Below are positions 1 to 7,672 of a stretch of DNA of 36,906 nucleotides, piece by piece; positions within the stretch are counted from its first letter, which is position 1, and each line of letters opens with the position of its first letter. Made by a program: the position numbers and the translations under genes. This DNA is from Tannerella sp. (lineage in GTDB: Bacteria; Bacteroidota; Bacteroidia; Bacteroidales; Tannerellaceae). The stretch spans positions 1 through 36,906 of the forward strand of contig JAISTS010000046.1 of NCBI GenBank assembly GCA_031272455.1, in the 5' to 3' direction. A model generated the notes under the pieces. The model was not told the origin of the DNA, did no database searches, and saw nothing but the letters and a program-made list of their open reading frames with translations.

Positions 1-246
<246 letters not shown>

Positions 247-286
247 AAATAAGGGTTTAACAACATTTAAAATACCAATCCTGTTT

Positions 287-330
287 ATCGGGCTGTTTTT
301 CTTCTTCGGAAGAGCAGCCCGATTTTTTTT
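287..330 (+). terminator. Rho-independent terminator after the sulfhydrylase gene
   Basis: A 9-bp perfect stem (atcgggctg at 287-295, cagcccgat at 315-323) encloses a second short stem capped by a UUCG tetraloop with C-G closing pair (304-309). Eight T residues run from 323 to 330. This is a textbook intrinsic terminator. Its T-tract runs into the TTTG box of the next promoter. Confidence 0.9.
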
Positions 331-358
331 GTTTCTTGTGCGAAAAAGCGTAATTTTG
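328..358 (+). promoter_or_regulatory. Bacteroidota-type promoter of the thiamine pyrophosphokinase gene
   Basis: TTTG at 328-331 is followed after 19 bases by TAATTTTG at 351-358, matching the Bacteroides consensus TTTG-N19-21-TAnnTTTG. Transcription would start near 364, giving a leader of only about a dozen bases before the ATG at 378. Confidence 0.75.
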
Positions 359-377
359 CCAAAAATTCACGAGCGAT

Positions 378-1028
378 ATGAACGAAAAAATACCATTTAT
401 GCGTACCGATTTCGACGCTGTGGTTGTCGCGAATGGCGTTTTTCCGCGGGATGGCTTGCCGTTGTCGGTTCTCTCACACTTGCGCGACGACCTGTTTTGT
501 TGCGATGGAGCGGCGAACCGCCTGATGCGAGCAGGATTTATTCCGAAAGCGGTAATCGGCGACGGCGATTCCATTTTGCCTCAGGTGCGCAGCATGCTGT
601 CCGACCGTTTTATCAAGCTGTCGGAGCAGGAAAATAACGACCTTACAAAAACCGTACATCATTGTGTATTACGCGGTTATAAGCGCTTATGTATTCTTGG
701 CGCCACAGGTAATCGCGAAGACCATACGCTTGGGAATATCAGTTTATTGGCTGATTATATGGATCTTGCGGAGGTTGAGATGTGGACTGACAACGGCACA
801 ATCACTCCGGCAGTCGGGAATGTCGAGTTCGAGTCTTACGGCGGGCAGCAGGTGTCGATATTCTGTTTTGAGCCTAAGCCGCTGACGGTGCACGGGCTGC
901 GTTGGAAAATCGAAAACCGCATCCTGACGCGCTGGTGGCAGGCGTCGCTCAACGAAGCCGAAGGCGACAGTTTCAAAATCGAAACAAGCGGTAAAGTGGT
1001 GGTTTTCAGACAGTACCATCTGTTTTAA
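378..1028 (+). CDS. thiamine pyrophosphokinase
   Basis: A 216-residue cytoplasmic enzyme that transfers pyrophosphate from ATP to thiamine, giving thiamine diphosphate. The family motifs are in order: CDGAAN (42-47), GDGDS (61-65, equivalent to the GDxDS metal-binding motif), NDLTK (87-91, in place of the usual QDxTD) and GATGNREDHTLGN (108-120, the GxxGxRxDHxxxN motif). Length is normal for the bacterial family. The start at 378 is fixed by a consensus promoter ending at 358; a second ATG seven codons in would also be possible. The gene is monocistronic: it has its own terminator-bounded promoter and is convergent with the flavoprotein operon, whose last stop codon lies 15 bases away. Confidence 0.9.
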   Translation: MNEKIPFMRTDFDAVVVANGVFPRDGLPLSVLSHLRDDLFCCDGAANRLMRAGFIPKAVIGDGDSILPQVRSMLSDRFIKLSEQENNDLTKTVHHCVLRGYKRLCILGATGNREDHTLGNISLLADYMDLAEVEMWTDNGTITPAVGNVEFESYGGQQVSIFCFEPKPLTVHGLRWKIENRILTRWWQASLNEAEGDSFKIETSGKVVVFRQYHLF

Positions 1029-1043
1029 CGCAAACCGAAAACT

Positions 1044-2555
1044 TTACTTGTAAGCATTAATTTTCCCCAGCAGATTTTCCATCCCGACCAGCTCGGCGCA
1101 GGTGTTGATGGCGGTGAGGGGTACGCCGAGTATGCCGTGCAGGTTGATGTTTTGACCGGTGAAGAGCAGGTTATTGAGCTTGGTGCGCACGGCGATATGC
1201 GAGAGCGCCATATTGCGGCAGTCCTTGCGCACGCCATACATCGCGCCTTCTTTCTGGTTGTAGAAATCGCGAATGGTGAGCGGGCTGGCGCTGTAAACGG
1301 CTTTGATACAGCTGCGTATGTCGGGAAATATCCCTTCGAGTTTGCTGATGACGCGCTCTTCGCAACGGCGTTTGAAGGCTTCGTAACCGGCTCCACGACG
1401 TCCGGTGAGCGTATCTTCCCATTCGCGCACGGTGTCGAAATTCATAATGCAGTTGACGATCATTTTCTCTGCAAATTTCTCATTTTCAACGACCGACGGC
1501 GTTACAAACATCAGTCCGCGGGGCCAGTTGTCGTCGGTATAGACATCGTGCTGCCATGTCTCGTCGTAATTGTCCTGACAGTAGTAGGTGCAGTTGTAGA
1601 ACGGAAAAGTGTCGGGATGGAAGATGATATAGAGCGTGAAGCACGAATAGGTGTTGGGTATGGAGTCGATACGCTCGCGATACGAACGCTGTATCTTCGT
1701 GATGTCGAGAAGGCTGAAGAACGCCGAGGGGTGAATGCTTGATATATAGCGATCTGCGCGGTGCACAGAGCCGTCGTCGGCAATGACTTCGACGACGCTG
1801 CGGTCTGCTATCTCGATGCGGCGGATGCCGTTACGAACGAAAATTTCACCGCCCGCGTTGCGTATGACGTCGGCAAGGGCTTCGGCAAGCTGACTGCTGC
1901 CTCCGACAAGCCGGCAAGCTCCTTCAATATAGAATTTGCTGATCAGCGCGTGGATATAGACGGGCGTCGTATAGCGGTCGCCTGCATAGAGCGGGTTGCT
2001 GTAGGCAAGGACGCTGCGCAGCTTTTCGTTTTGGGTGAAAGAGTCGATGAAATCGCCGACGCTGCACATAAAATCGTCCGAAAATTCCTGAAAAGAGATG
2101 TCGGGATTTTCCATATTGTAGAGCCTGACCTCGTCGCAGATACTGTACATCGCATCCATATAACGGCGAATATTGGCTGATTCATCGGGAAAATGGGCGC
2201 AGAGATTGTCGGTGAAACGTTCGCGTCCGCGCGGCATACGATAGTGTGCGCCGTCCTCCTTGATATGGAAGATATCGAAGCCGTCGTCGTCCATCTGTTT
2301 GACGGGCAGCTTGTCCATCACGCCGAGATATGAGCAGATACGATTGAGTACGCCGCCCCGATGGAAAGCGCCCATCACGTGCATACCTGTTTCAAACTCA
2401 ACGCCTTGCCGCGAGAAATGGTGCAGCCCTCCTCCTATCTTGTAGTGGCGTTCAAAGATCTTGACCGTCCATCCTTCCTTGCTCAGCATAGCGCCGCAAA
2501 ACAGTCCGCCGATGCCGCCGCCGATGATGATTACCGTTTTTTGTGTCGTGTTCAT
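1044..2555 (-). CDS. FAD-dependent oxidoreductase, phytoene desaturase/CrtISO/retinol saturase-like (copy 2 of a tandem pair)
   Basis: 503 residues. The N-terminus carries a Rossmann FAD-binding fold (IIIGGGIGGLFCGAML, about residues 9-24, then an acidic residue in KIFER), followed by KIGGGLHHFSRQGVEFETG, the hallmark of the COG1233 phytoene dehydrogenase-like family. The C-terminal TGQNINLHGILGVPLTAI is the second FAD-contact region. Members desaturate, saturate or isomerise polyene or isoprenoid chains, and some act in aryl polyene and flexirubin pathways; the substrate here is unknown. It is the last gene of a three-gene minus-strand operon, 3 bases after its paralogue. No phytoene synthase gene lies nearby, so a carotenoid role is not supported. 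Confidence 0.85.
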   Translation of the reverse strand: MNTTQKTVIIIGGGIGGLFCGAMLSKEGWTVKIFERHYKIGGGLHHFSRQGVEFETGMHVMGAFHRGGVLNRICSYLGVMDKLPVKQMDDDGFDIFHIKEDGAHYRMPRGRERFTDNLCAHFPDESANIRRYMDAMYSICDEVRLYNMENPDISFQEFSDDFMCSVGDFIDSFTQNEKLRSVLAYSNPLYAGDRYTTPVYIHALISKFYIEGACRLVGGSSQLAEALADVIRNAGGEIFVRNGIRRIEIADRSVVEVIADDGSVHRADRYISSIHPSAFFSLLDITKIQRSYRERIDSIPNTYSCFTLYIIFHPDTFPFYNCTYYCQDNYDETWQHDVYTDDNWPRGLMFVTPSVVENEKFAEKMIVNCIMNFDTVREWEDTLTGRRGAGYEAFKRRCEERVISKLEGIFPDIRSCIKAVYSASPLTIRDFYNQKEGAMYGVRKDCRNMALSHIAVRTKLNNLLFTGQNINLHGILGVPLTAINTCAELVGMENLLGKINAYK

Positions 2556-2558
2556 TTC

Positions 2559-4049
2559 TTATGTGTTTCTGATTTGGTTGACAATGGTATTGACGCCCAG
2601 CAGTTCGCCCGCCGCAATGATGGCGCCGATGATCACGCCGAGAATGCCGTGCGAGTTGATGTTTTGACCTGTCTGGAGCAGGTTTGGTACTTTGGTGCGT
2701 TGCGAGACGAAGGTCTGTACCGATTCGTTGCAGTCGCGTATGATGCCGTACATCGAGCCTCGTTCCGTGCCGGTGTAATCCAAGTAGGTGAGCGGCGTGG
2801 AGGTGTAAAAAGTGTCGATGGATTCGCGCGTTCCGGGCATCTGCTTCTCAAGCGCGTCGAGCAGGCGTTCGGCTTTGCGCAGTTTGAAATCTTCGTAATC
2901 GGCGCCGCGCCGCCCTACCTTCGTGCCGTTCCATTGCTCTACATCTTCAAAATTCATATAGGCAAACAGCACGGCAGCCGTAGCAAAACGCTGATCGGGC
3001 GCGGCGCAAAGGTGCATATAAAGGAACGACTTGGGCCAGTCGGCATCGGTGTAACGTTCACATCCCCAGACACTCGCGCCGTTATAATGGAAAAAGTTCG
3101 AGTTGAGATAGGGCATTGCGTTGGGTTTGAAACGGATATAGACGGTGAAGTTCGACACTGTATTGCGCAGGCTCATAATACGTTCGCGATAGGATTTGCG
3201 GATAAGATGGGTGTCGAGCAGCTCGACGGTACGGCGCGGATGAATGTTCGAGATAAAGTAGTCGCCCTCGATGGAATCGCCATTTCGGAGCGAAATACTG
3301 ACTGCTGCCGTGTCGTTGCAGTTTATCTTGACCACTTCGGACGAGCGATATACCTCGCCGCCCATAGCGCGGATGGACTTGACGAGCGAAAAGGCGATGG
3401 CGTCGCTGCCGCCGACAATACGAAAGGCACTGCGGTTGTAGAAATCGTTTATCAGCGCGTGGATATAGAGCGGCGTTTTGTCGCGCAGTCCGGCGTAGAG
3501 CGGCAGGTTGCCCGCAAGCACTTCGCGTAGCCGTCGATTGTCTGTTACCGAGTCGATAAAAGCGCTGGCGCTCTGTTTGATATATTCGGGATTGAGCAGC
3601 GTAACGGGATCGGTACAGCGCAGCGAATAGAGCGGCGAATCGTCAGCTACACTGCGTATGGTGCTGAAATAACGCTCCAGATTACGCCGTTCGTCGGGGA
3701 AACGGGCTGAGAGCGTCTCGACAAACTGCTCAGGACTGTTGGCGAAGGCATAACGCTCGCCACCGATAGAGATGATGTCGTAAGCCGAAGTGTCGAGCGG
3801 CGACGCCACGACGTCGGGAAACAGCGACAGGTAACGGAAGAAGCGGTTTAGCGTCTGCCCTTCGGCAAGGCTGCCGACATAGTGCATCCCCGTCTCAAAC
3901 TTCACGCCCTGCCGCGTAAATGTCTGGAGGCAGCCGCCCACCTGCGCGTTCTTCTCGAAGATGCTCACGCGATAGCCGTTTTTGGCGAAGATATATCCGC
4001 AAGCCAAGCCGCCAAGTCCACTGCCTATGATTATGATGTTTTTAGTCAT
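2559..4049 (-). CDS. FAD-dependent oxidoreductase, phytoene desaturase/CrtISO/retinol saturase-like (copy 1 of a tandem pair)
   Basis: 496 residues and clearly paralogous to the next gene: same length, IIIGSGLGGLACGYIF near residue 5, the VGGCLQTFTRQGVKFETGMH block, and a C-terminal TGQNINSHGILGVIIGAI. The pair probably arose by duplication and then diverged, since they differ throughout the substrate-binding middle. The start ATG (4047-4049) follows the stop of the large transporter fusion by 12 bases, and the next gene begins 3 bases after this one ends, so the three are almost certainly co-transcribed. A redox step on a long-chain lipid moved or acylated by the upstream protein is the simplest reading, but this is inference. 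Confidence 0.85.
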   Translation of the reverse strand: MTKNIIIIGSGLGGLACGYIFAKNGYRVSIFEKNAQVGGCLQTFTRQGVKFETGMHYVGSLAEGQTLNRFFRYLSLFPDVVASPLDTSAYDIISIGGERYAFANSPEQFVETLSARFPDERRNLERYFSTIRSVADDSPLYSLRCTDPVTLLNPEYIKQSASAFIDSVTDNRRLREVLAGNLPLYAGLRDKTPLYIHALINDFYNRSAFRIVGGSDAIAFSLVKSIRAMGGEVYRSSEVVKINCNDTAAVSISLRNGDSIEGDYFISNIHPRRTVELLDTHLIRKSYRERIMSLRNTVSNFTVYIRFKPNAMPYLNSNFFHYNGASVWGCERYTDADWPKSFLYMHLCAAPDQRFATAAVLFAYMNFEDVEQWNGTKVGRRGADYEDFKLRKAERLLDALEKQMPGTRESIDTFYTSTPLTYLDYTGTERGSMYGIIRDCNESVQTFVSQRTKVPNLLQTGQNINSHGILGVIIGAIIAAGELLGVNTIVNQIRNT

Positions 4050-4061
4050 ATTTTGTTATTC

Positions 4062-7000
4062 TTAAACTTGTTGTAAATTATATTGTTGAGTGCTGTAAAC
4101 GCTGATATTTTCGGGCAATCCGGCGCAGTTTCGCGCCACCGCCGCCTTGTCTTCGTCGTCTTCGACGGTGATGATCCGCTTGTTTTTGTGCGCGAGGGCA
4201 TACATAAAAGCGAAAACGCCATAGCCGCTGTTGCGAATAATGACGGTGGATTCGTCGATTTCCTGCACCGGCAAGTCGCGCGTCGCCTCTGCCGCAGCTC
4301 CAAAGTGCACTTTCACTCCTTTATAAACGAAATTGTGCATCACAAAAGGCTTAAAATAGTCCGGAGTCTCGATTTCATCGCAAATGCTATTAAACGTTTG
4401 ACGGTAATATTGGCGGATTTGCTTGGTACGGACGGCATAATCGCTGCTGAAACGGCTGTCTGTCAGCGTGATACGCTCGTGTACCTGTACCGTTATGCCA
4501 CCTTGACGCAGCATAAAATCGCTTTTAGGCAGCACATCGCCTGCGCCGTGAATGAAAACCGGCAGTATGTCGAGCTTCAGCTGCTCGGCAAGATAGAACG
4601 CGCCACGATGAAATCGCCCGATTGACGAATTTTCGGAGCGTGTGCCTTCAGGGAAAATCATTATCGAATAGCCCTTGCCGACCCGTTCCGACAGCACTTC
4701 GAGGCTGTTTTCAAAACCCTTGGACGCGGGATAAAAATCGGCATAACGGATCAGTATGCCATAAAAAATGTTGTTCCACACCCAGTCGTTGGTCATAATG
4801 ATGATTTTCGGATTGAGCATCAGCAGGCACATCAGGTCGAGATGCGACTGGTGATTGGAGATGATAACTGCCGGATTATCAAATGTTTCGCCGGCAAGGT
4901 TGTCGAAACGGAATTTCACTCCCGGCACCCGTTTGATAACAAATCTCGACATACCGCAGAGTATTTTATGGTAAATCAGTCGTTTACGTTCAGTTTTTCG
5001 TCCGAAAGCGAACAGGCAAAAGCCGATAACGGTTATCGAAATGCTGCCAAACAGGAAAAAGGCGAATGAATAGGCGGAATAGATTAAGCGTCTGACAGTT
5101 ACGGGCACTTTGCGATAACTGCCGCGTTTCTGTGTCAGCCAGCGAAAGATAAGCGGCGGGATGATATATGCCATCAGCACGACCGAAAACATCCCGACGA
5201 TGGTTACTTCGGCGAGCGAGCGCAGGGCGGGATGTTTGGCGAAAATCAGCGTCCCGATGCCAGCAAACATAATCAGCGACGAAAGGATGATGCTGTTTTT
5301 GTGCGAGCGCAGCACCTGACGGCGATAAGCGTACTCGTAAATCAGTCCGTCGGTAATGAAAATCGTGTAGTCGTCGCCCTGCCCGAAAATAAATGTGGCG
5401 AGGATGATGTTGACGATATTAAAACGAATATCAAACATTTGCATAATGCCCAAGATCCAAATCCAGCTGATGGCGAGCGGCAGGAAAGCCAGAATACTCA
5501 ATTCGAGCCTGCCAAACGAGATGGCGAGGAACGCAAACACGATGAAACCGCAGATATACAGCACATAATTGAAGTCGTTCGAGAGCGCGTCAACCATTCG
5601 CTGCCCGACGTCGCGGGTGTCAAACGTAAACGAGTCGCCGACCGTACGGAACGCCTTTTCGACAGCGGAAGTGTTGTCGTTATCGCAGTACAGCAGCGTG
5701 ATAAGCATACTCTTCGTGCCGTCGCCGATAAGATAGTTGCCTGTCAGAGCGGATAAAGGCGTATTTTCGGCGATTTCACCGGCAAAATTTGCAAAATCAT
5801 TATCGAGAAGACGGATAAACGGACTGAAAGCGCCTTCATTAAATCCTGCCGACCGACTTGCCGCAATAAGATTTTTCTCGATGGAATCGCGATTTTTGTT
5901 GCGAAAATCGTTCCAGCGGGCTATGCGTTGCCGCAGTTCGCCGTCGGATGCAAGCCAGGAGCCGATGCCCGACACCTGAGTGATAATACCTGCTTGACTG
6001 AGCGAGTCGATCGTCGGCAAACTCCGCTCGTAAGCCGTCAGCGCTCCGTTGCGGTCGGCGCCTTCGCTGACAAGATAAACGATATCGCTGCCACGACGTT
6101 CGACCGAGCGTAGCAGGCTTTCCATATCGGCGCGTTGCTCGGCAGTCATATAATTGATGGCGTTCATACTCGGTTCAAACTGAGTGAAACGGCTCAAATA
6201 GAGGAAGATAGCCGTGAGCGCCACGACCGACAGCACTATCCAGCGGTTGCGTTCGGGCGCAAAACGCGACAGAAAGCCGAAAGTCGAAGCAGGTTCAGGC
6301 GATTTCATCGGATTTTTCTTGAGATAATGCGGCAGGAAAACGAGCGTAAACAGTATAGCGCCCACAAGCAGCAGCGAGCCGAACAGTCCGAGGTCGCGCA
6401 TCGCCGACGAGCGGATAAAAATCAGGCTCAAAAACGCGCTGACGGTCGTGATATTGCCAATCAGCAGCGGCGAAATGATTTCTTTCAGGGCGTTTCCGGC
6501 GTCGGCGGAATGTCGGCTGTGGCTGATGAAATGCAGCGGATAATTTACGGCTATACCGATAAATACTGAGCTGACACCCAGCGCAATAATGGATATTTCG
6601 TTAGTGAAAATCGCTGTCATTCCGAGCGCAAAAAGCCATCCGAAAGCCACTGATGCGAATATAAGCAGAATATGGCGTAATTTCCTGAAAAAGAACAGTA
6701 AAAGCAACAGTATAAGCGCTATCGACAGAGCCACGGCAAGCAGGCTGTCAGACTTGATTTGCGAAGCGTTGGTTACGGCGATGACCGGACCTCCGAAAAG
6801 TGTGATTTTGACGCCCGCAATCTCGCTTTCGGTTTGCTGTATTACGCTGTTAATCATTGCTGTAAGTTCGCTGTTACGACTTGTCTCGCTGACCCCGTAA
6901 GGCGAAGTGAGGATGATGACGCCGCGCTGTCCGGCTGGGGTGAACAGATGCCCGTCGCGCTGTTCGTAGCCGTCGCCCGCCCGCAGAGTGTTGAGCCGTT

Positions 7001-7559
7001 GCCATACGGGGGTGAAGAGGTGCAGAGGGTCGTTGACAACTTCGTCTCGCGTAATCGTGCCTGACGGTAGCATAAGTATCTGTTTGTCAGTCTCTAAAAT
7101 TGCCTGATAATTTGCCGCGCCGAGCAGCAAATCCATACGCGAGTAGTCGGCATCGGACAGGAAAAGCGGGATGTTGGCGCGAATAAAATTCATCGTCTCC
7201 AGCACGTTTTCATCGTCGGCTTTGGTCATCGCGCCGGCGAGAATATTGGCGCTGTCGGCATCGGCAAGAGACGCGCTGAAGGCATCCATAGCGTTGATAA
7301 TCAGTTCTTTGCTGTCGTCAGCTACGGTGTCGAGCGCAGCAAAATACACCATCAGTTTGTCGGAATTGCCGATATGCGTATAAACGGCATTTATGCGTTC
7401 GTTGGCTTTGCTGTCGGGCAGAAAATCGGCGATGTCTTCGCGATAGTCAAGTCTGAGCATCAGCGCAATAAATATCCCTGCAAGCGCTAATGGTAACAGC
7501 GTTGCAAGACGTGTGTGTACCGACAGGTATTCATAAACTTGAACAAAGAATTTTGTCAT
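4062..7559 (-). CDS. MMPL transporter / lysophospholipid-type acyltransferase / SAM-methyltransferase-like fusion
   Basis: A 1165-residue inner-membrane fusion. Residues 15-36 form TM1, followed by DYREDIADFLPDS, typical of MMPL/RND exporters (COG4258). Periplasmic loop 1 spans about 40-265, five TM helices 270-415, TM7 about 441-457, loop 2 about 460-655, and five more helices about 660-810. A further TM pair near 825-855 leads to a PlsC domain with NHQSHLD (902-908, the HX4D catalytic motif) and FPEGTRS (969-975). The tail (about 1075-1165) ends in a Rossmann-like piece: VIIRNSGYG (1107-1115) and VEDDED (1132-1137). Similar three-part proteins accompany Bacteroidota aryl polyene/flexirubin-type lipid loci. 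The methyltransferase part looks short and degenerate. First gene of the operon with the two flavoproteins. Confidence 0.88.
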   Translation of the reverse strand: MTKFFVQVYEYLSVHTRLATLLPLALAGIFIALMLRLDYREDIADFLPDSKANERINAVYTHIGNSDKLMVYFAALDTVADDSKELIINAMDAFSASLADADSANILAGAMTKADDENVLETMNFIRANIPLFLSDADYSRMDLLLGAANYQAILETDKQILMLPSGTITRDEVVNDPLHLFTPVWQRLNTLRAGDGYEQRDGHLFTPAGQRGVIILTSPYGVSETSRNSELTAMINSVIQQTESEIAGVKITLFGGPVIAVTNASQIKSDSLLAVALSIALILLLLLFFFRKLRHILLIFASVAFGWLFALGMTAIFTNEISIIALGVSSVFIGIAVNYPLHFISHSRHSADAGNALKEIISPLLIGNITTVSAFLSLIFIRSSAMRDLGLFGSLLLVGAILFTLVFLPHYLKKNPMKSPEPASTFGFLSRFAPERNRWIVLSVVALTAIFLYLSRFTQFEPSMNAINYMTAEQRADMESLLRSVERRGSDIVYLVSEGADRNGALTAYERSLPTIDSLSQAGIITQVSGIGSWLASDGELRQRIARWNDFRNKNRDSIEKNLIAASRSAGFNEGAFSPFIRLLDNDFANFAGEIAENTPLSALTGNYLIGDGTKSMLITLLYCDNDNTSAVEKAFRTVGDSFTFDTRDVGQRMVDALSNDFNYVLYICGFIVFAFLAISFGRLELSILAFLPLAISWIWILGIMQMFDIRFNIVNIILATFIFGQGDDYTIFITDGLIYEYAYRRQVLRSHKNSIILSSLIMFAGIGTLIFAKHPALRSLAEVTIVGMFSVVLMAYIIPPLIFRWLTQKRGSYRKVPVTVRRLIYSAYSFAFFLFGSISITVIGFCLFAFGRKTERKRLIYHKILCGMSRFVIKRVPGVKFRFDNLAGETFDNPAVIISNHQSHLDLMCLLMLNPKIIIMTNDWVWNNIFYGILIRYADFYPASKGFENSLEVLSERVGKGYSIMIFPEGTRSENSSIGRFHRGAFYLAEQLKLDILPVFIHGAGDVLPKSDFMLRQGGITVQVHERITLTDSRFSSDYAVRTKQIRQYYRQTFNSICDEIETPDYFKPFVMHNFVYKGVKVHFGAAAEATRDLPVQEIDESTVIIRNSGYGVFAFMYALAHKNKRIITVEDDEDKAAVARNCAGLPENISVYSTQQYNLQQV

Positions 7560-7578
7560 AACGAGTTCTTTTCGGCTG

Positions 7579-7586
7579 CAAATATA
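7579..7586 (-). promoter_or_regulatory. -7 element for the MMPL fusion operon
   Basis: On the minus strand this reads TATATTTG, matching TAnnTTTG, about 20 bases upstream of the ATG at 7559. No clear TTTG box is present at the expected spacing, so it is a partial match. It lies in a 113-base divergent intergenic region with a second such element on the plus strand. Confidence 0.5.
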
Positions 7587-7640
7587 CGCGAAAAAATAAT
7601 TTTTTGAGGAAAGAAATATCGTGGATAATCATAAAACCGC

Positions 7641-7648
7641 TATATTTG
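7641..7648 (+). promoter_or_regulatory. -7 element for the M13 peptidase gene
   Basis: TATATTTG matches the Bacteroides TAnnTTTG element, 24 bases before the ATG at 7673. The -33 box is weak. It is divergent from the minus-strand element at 7579-7586. Confidence 0.55.
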
Positions 7649-7672
7649 CAGCGAAATATATTTTAAAAAACA

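Noticed and set aside
2361-3530. Plus-strand open frame of about 390 codons across the two flavoprotein genes
   Set aside because: It spans the junction of two well-supported minus-strand genes and resembles nothing; a compositional shadow.
1044-4049. Carotenoid biosynthesis locus
   Set aside because: No phytoene synthase, cyclase or prenyl transferase gene is present; the neighbour is an acyltransferase/exporter fusion.
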